62,008 nucleotides of DNA from JAPWJZ01 sp035626855 (lineage in GTDB: Bacteria; Pseudomonadota; Alphaproteobacteria; Micavibrionales; UBA2020). A program made the translations under genes and the position numbers. The stretch lies in contig DASPMW010000086.1 in assembly GCA_035626855.1 (NCBI GenBank), positions 1 to 62,008 of the forward strand, given 5' to 3'. The notes beneath the pieces were generated by a model. That model was not told where the DNA came from and made no database searches. It saw only the letters and a program-made list of their open reading frames with translations. Shown here in pieces: positions 60,898 to 62,008 of this stretch (the stretch's first letter is position 1; each line of letters opens with the position of its first letter).

Positions 60898-61863
60898 ATG
60901 TCGCGCAAAAAAATCGCCCTCGTCGGTGCGGGTCAAATTGGCGGCACGCTGGCTCTGCTGGCGGGCATGAAAAACCTCGGCGACATCGTGATGGTCGATA
61001 TCGCGGAAGGTGTGCCTCAGGGGAAAAGCCTCGATATAGCGCAAGCAGCGCCGGTTGAAGGTTTTGATGCCGCCCTGAAAGGCAGCAACGACTACTCCGC
61101 TATCGCAGGGGCGGATGTGGTAATCGTGACCGCAGGCGTGCCCCGCAAGCCCGGCATGAGCCGCGACGACCTGATTGGAATCAATACCGGTGTCATCAAA
61201 AGCGTCGGTGAAAATATCAAGAAACATGCGCCGAACGCGTTCGTCATCGTCATCACCAACCCCCTCGATGTGATGGTTGGCATTATGCAGGAAGTCACCG
61301 GCTTCAAGCACAACATGGTGGTGGGTATGGCGGGGGTGCTCGACAGCGCACGCTTCCGGCATTTCCTCGCGGATGAATTCAAGGTCTCGGTGGAGGACGT
61401 TTCAGCTTTCGTTCTTGGCGGGCACGGCGATACCATGGTGCCGCTGACGCGCTATTCCACCGTCTCGGGCATTCCGCTGCCCGATCTCGTGAAAATGGGT
61501 TGGACGACGCAAGACAAGCTCGACAAGATCGTTCAGCGCACGCGCGACGGCGGGGCGGAGATTGTCGCCCTCCTGAAAACAGGCTCGGCATTCTATGCAC
61601 CTGCGTCGGCAGCGATCGCGATGGCGGAAAGTTTCCTCCTCGACAAGCGCCGCGTACTGCCCTGCGCCGCCTACCTCGATGGCGAATACGGAATCAAGGG
61701 TCTCTATATCGGCGTTCCAGTCGTGATCGGCAAGAACGGCGTCGACAAGATCATCGAGGTCACCTTCACGGCAGAAGAAAAGGCAATGTTCGACAAGTCG
61801 GTCGCAGCTGTGCGGACGCTTTGCGACGCAGCCAAGAACATCAAGCCGGCCACGGCAGCGTAA
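60898..61863 (+). CDS. mdh: Malate dehydrogenase (LDH-type)
   Basis: A 321-residue NAD-dependent malate dehydrogenase of the LDH-like group. KIALVGAGQIGGTLALLA is the NAD-binding motif, GVPRKPGMSRDDL holds the substrate-binding Arg, VLDSARFRHFLA the second Arg, and LGGHGDTMVPL the catalytic His. It interconverts malate and oxaloacetate in the TCA cycle. GGGGAAG precedes the ATG. In many alphaproteobacteria mdh is followed by sucCD; here a VOC-family gene follows at once. Confidence 0.95.
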   Translation: MSRKKIALVGAGQIGGTLALLAGMKNLGDIVMVDIAEGVPQGKSLDIAQAAPVEGFDAALKGSNDYSAIAGADVVIVTAGVPRKPGMSRDDLIGINTGVIKSVGENIKKHAPNAFVIVITNPLDVMVGIMQEVTGFKHNMVVGMAGVLDSARFRHFLADEFKVSVEDVSAFVLGGHGDTMVPLTRYSTVSGIPLPDLVKMGWTTQDKLDKIVQRTRDGGAEIVALLKTGSAFYAPASAAIAMAESFLLDKRRVLPCAAYLDGEYGIKGLYIGVPVVIGKNGVDKIIEVTFTAEEKAMFDKSVAAVRTLCDAAKNIKPATAA

Positions 61864-61870
61864 GCCCATC

Positions 61871-62008
61871 ATGGCGAAAAGTTTTGCGCCAGCCGGTTAC
61901 TCTTCCGTATCGCCGTACATCATGTCGGCGGATGCACCGCGCCTGATCGCGCTGTTGCAGGAGACGGCAGGGGCGATCCTGCGCCGGGAGGCCATGAAGC
62001 GCGAGGAC
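61871..62008 (+). CDS. VOC-family (glyoxalase-like) protein, 5' part only
   Basis: 46 codons are visible before the window ends. GYSSVSPYIMSADAPRLIALLQETAGA matches the start of PhnB-like VOC proteins, which bind a metal and act on small molecules. It starts 7 bases after the mdh stop, so it may be co-transcribed. The metal ligands and substrate lie outside the window. Confidence 0.65.
   Translation, partial: MAKSFAPAGYSSVSPYIMSADAPRLIALLQETAGAILRREAMKRED

Noticed and set aside
1..62008. CRISPR arrays, insertion sequences, prophage, integron or toxin-antitoxin loci
   Set aside because: No direct-repeat arrays, transposase or integrase motifs, terminal inverted repeats or phage structural genes were found on either strand.

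Overview
The window is a GC-rich chromosomal segment, almost certainly from an alphaproteobacterium. Evidence is the DUF2336 protein, the fabI-aroC pair, zapE close to an LDH-type malate dehydrogenase, and a complete Gram-negative envelope gene set. I see no insertion sequence, integrase, phage gene, plasmid gene or CRISPR array, so it reads as core genome with some lineage-specific small genes. No genus can be named from the sequence alone. Genes are tightly packed on both strands, and convergent neighbours often overlap by a few bases at their stop codons.

Layout. 1-5.3 kb: tadA (cut by the window edge) divergent from an rluB-like synthase, a secreted protein, a ferritin-like protein, a CPA2 antiporter, an OmpA-like lipoprotein and tRNA-Arg(ACG). 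5.4-8 kb: a membrane-anchored class III cyclase and an unknown protein with an internal duplication. 8-10.9 kb: an operon of luciferase-like oxidoreductase, crotonase and nitronate monooxygenase. 11-18 kb: a short TyrA-like protein, a second CPA2 antiporter, a DUF3592 protein, an exported hydrolase, a candidate zinc peptidase and two unknowns. 18-25 kb: dctA, a FecR-domain protein, a 3-hydroxyisobutyrate dehydrogenase-like gene, a redoxin, two pairs of small membrane proteins and a candidate small RNA. 25-32.6 kb: an Hsp70 paralogue, then yggS and lpoA divergent from rsmI-yraN-BON protein-SirB1 family. 32.7-38.2 kb: ettA convergent with lptF-lptG-mlaA-mlaC. 38.3-44.8 kb: pepA, a three-domain acyltransferase/acyl-ACP synthetase and holC. 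44.9-52.7 kb: an M23 peptidase, fabI, aroC, sppA, a lytic transglycosylase and an unknown. 52.8-62 kb: acyl-CoA dehydrogenase, small unknown genes, zapE-DUF2336-Sel1, a C39-like protein, mdh and the start of a VOC-family gene.

Themes. Envelope biogenesis dominates: LptFG for lipopolysaccharide export, MlaA and MlaC for phospholipid recycling, Aas for lysophospholipid re-acylation, FabI for fatty acid supply, an LpoA-like lipoprotein with an M23 peptidase and a transglycosylase for peptidoglycan, a BON lipoprotein and SppA. Two arrangements match gamma-proteobacterial order: lptFG divergent from pepA...holC, and lpoA divergent from rsmI followed by yraN and a BON lipoprotein.

No single complete new system is evident. 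The best leads are a gene at 54.6 kb whose first membrane helix has no standard start codon, a 55-residue His/Cys-rich protein at 56.6 kb, an orphan terminator implying a small RNA at 23.8 kb followed by two look-alike membrane/coiled-coil genes, an HELGH-motif protein, an Hsp70 without the acidic tail, and unrelated small proteins sharing a C-terminal SFDL tail.
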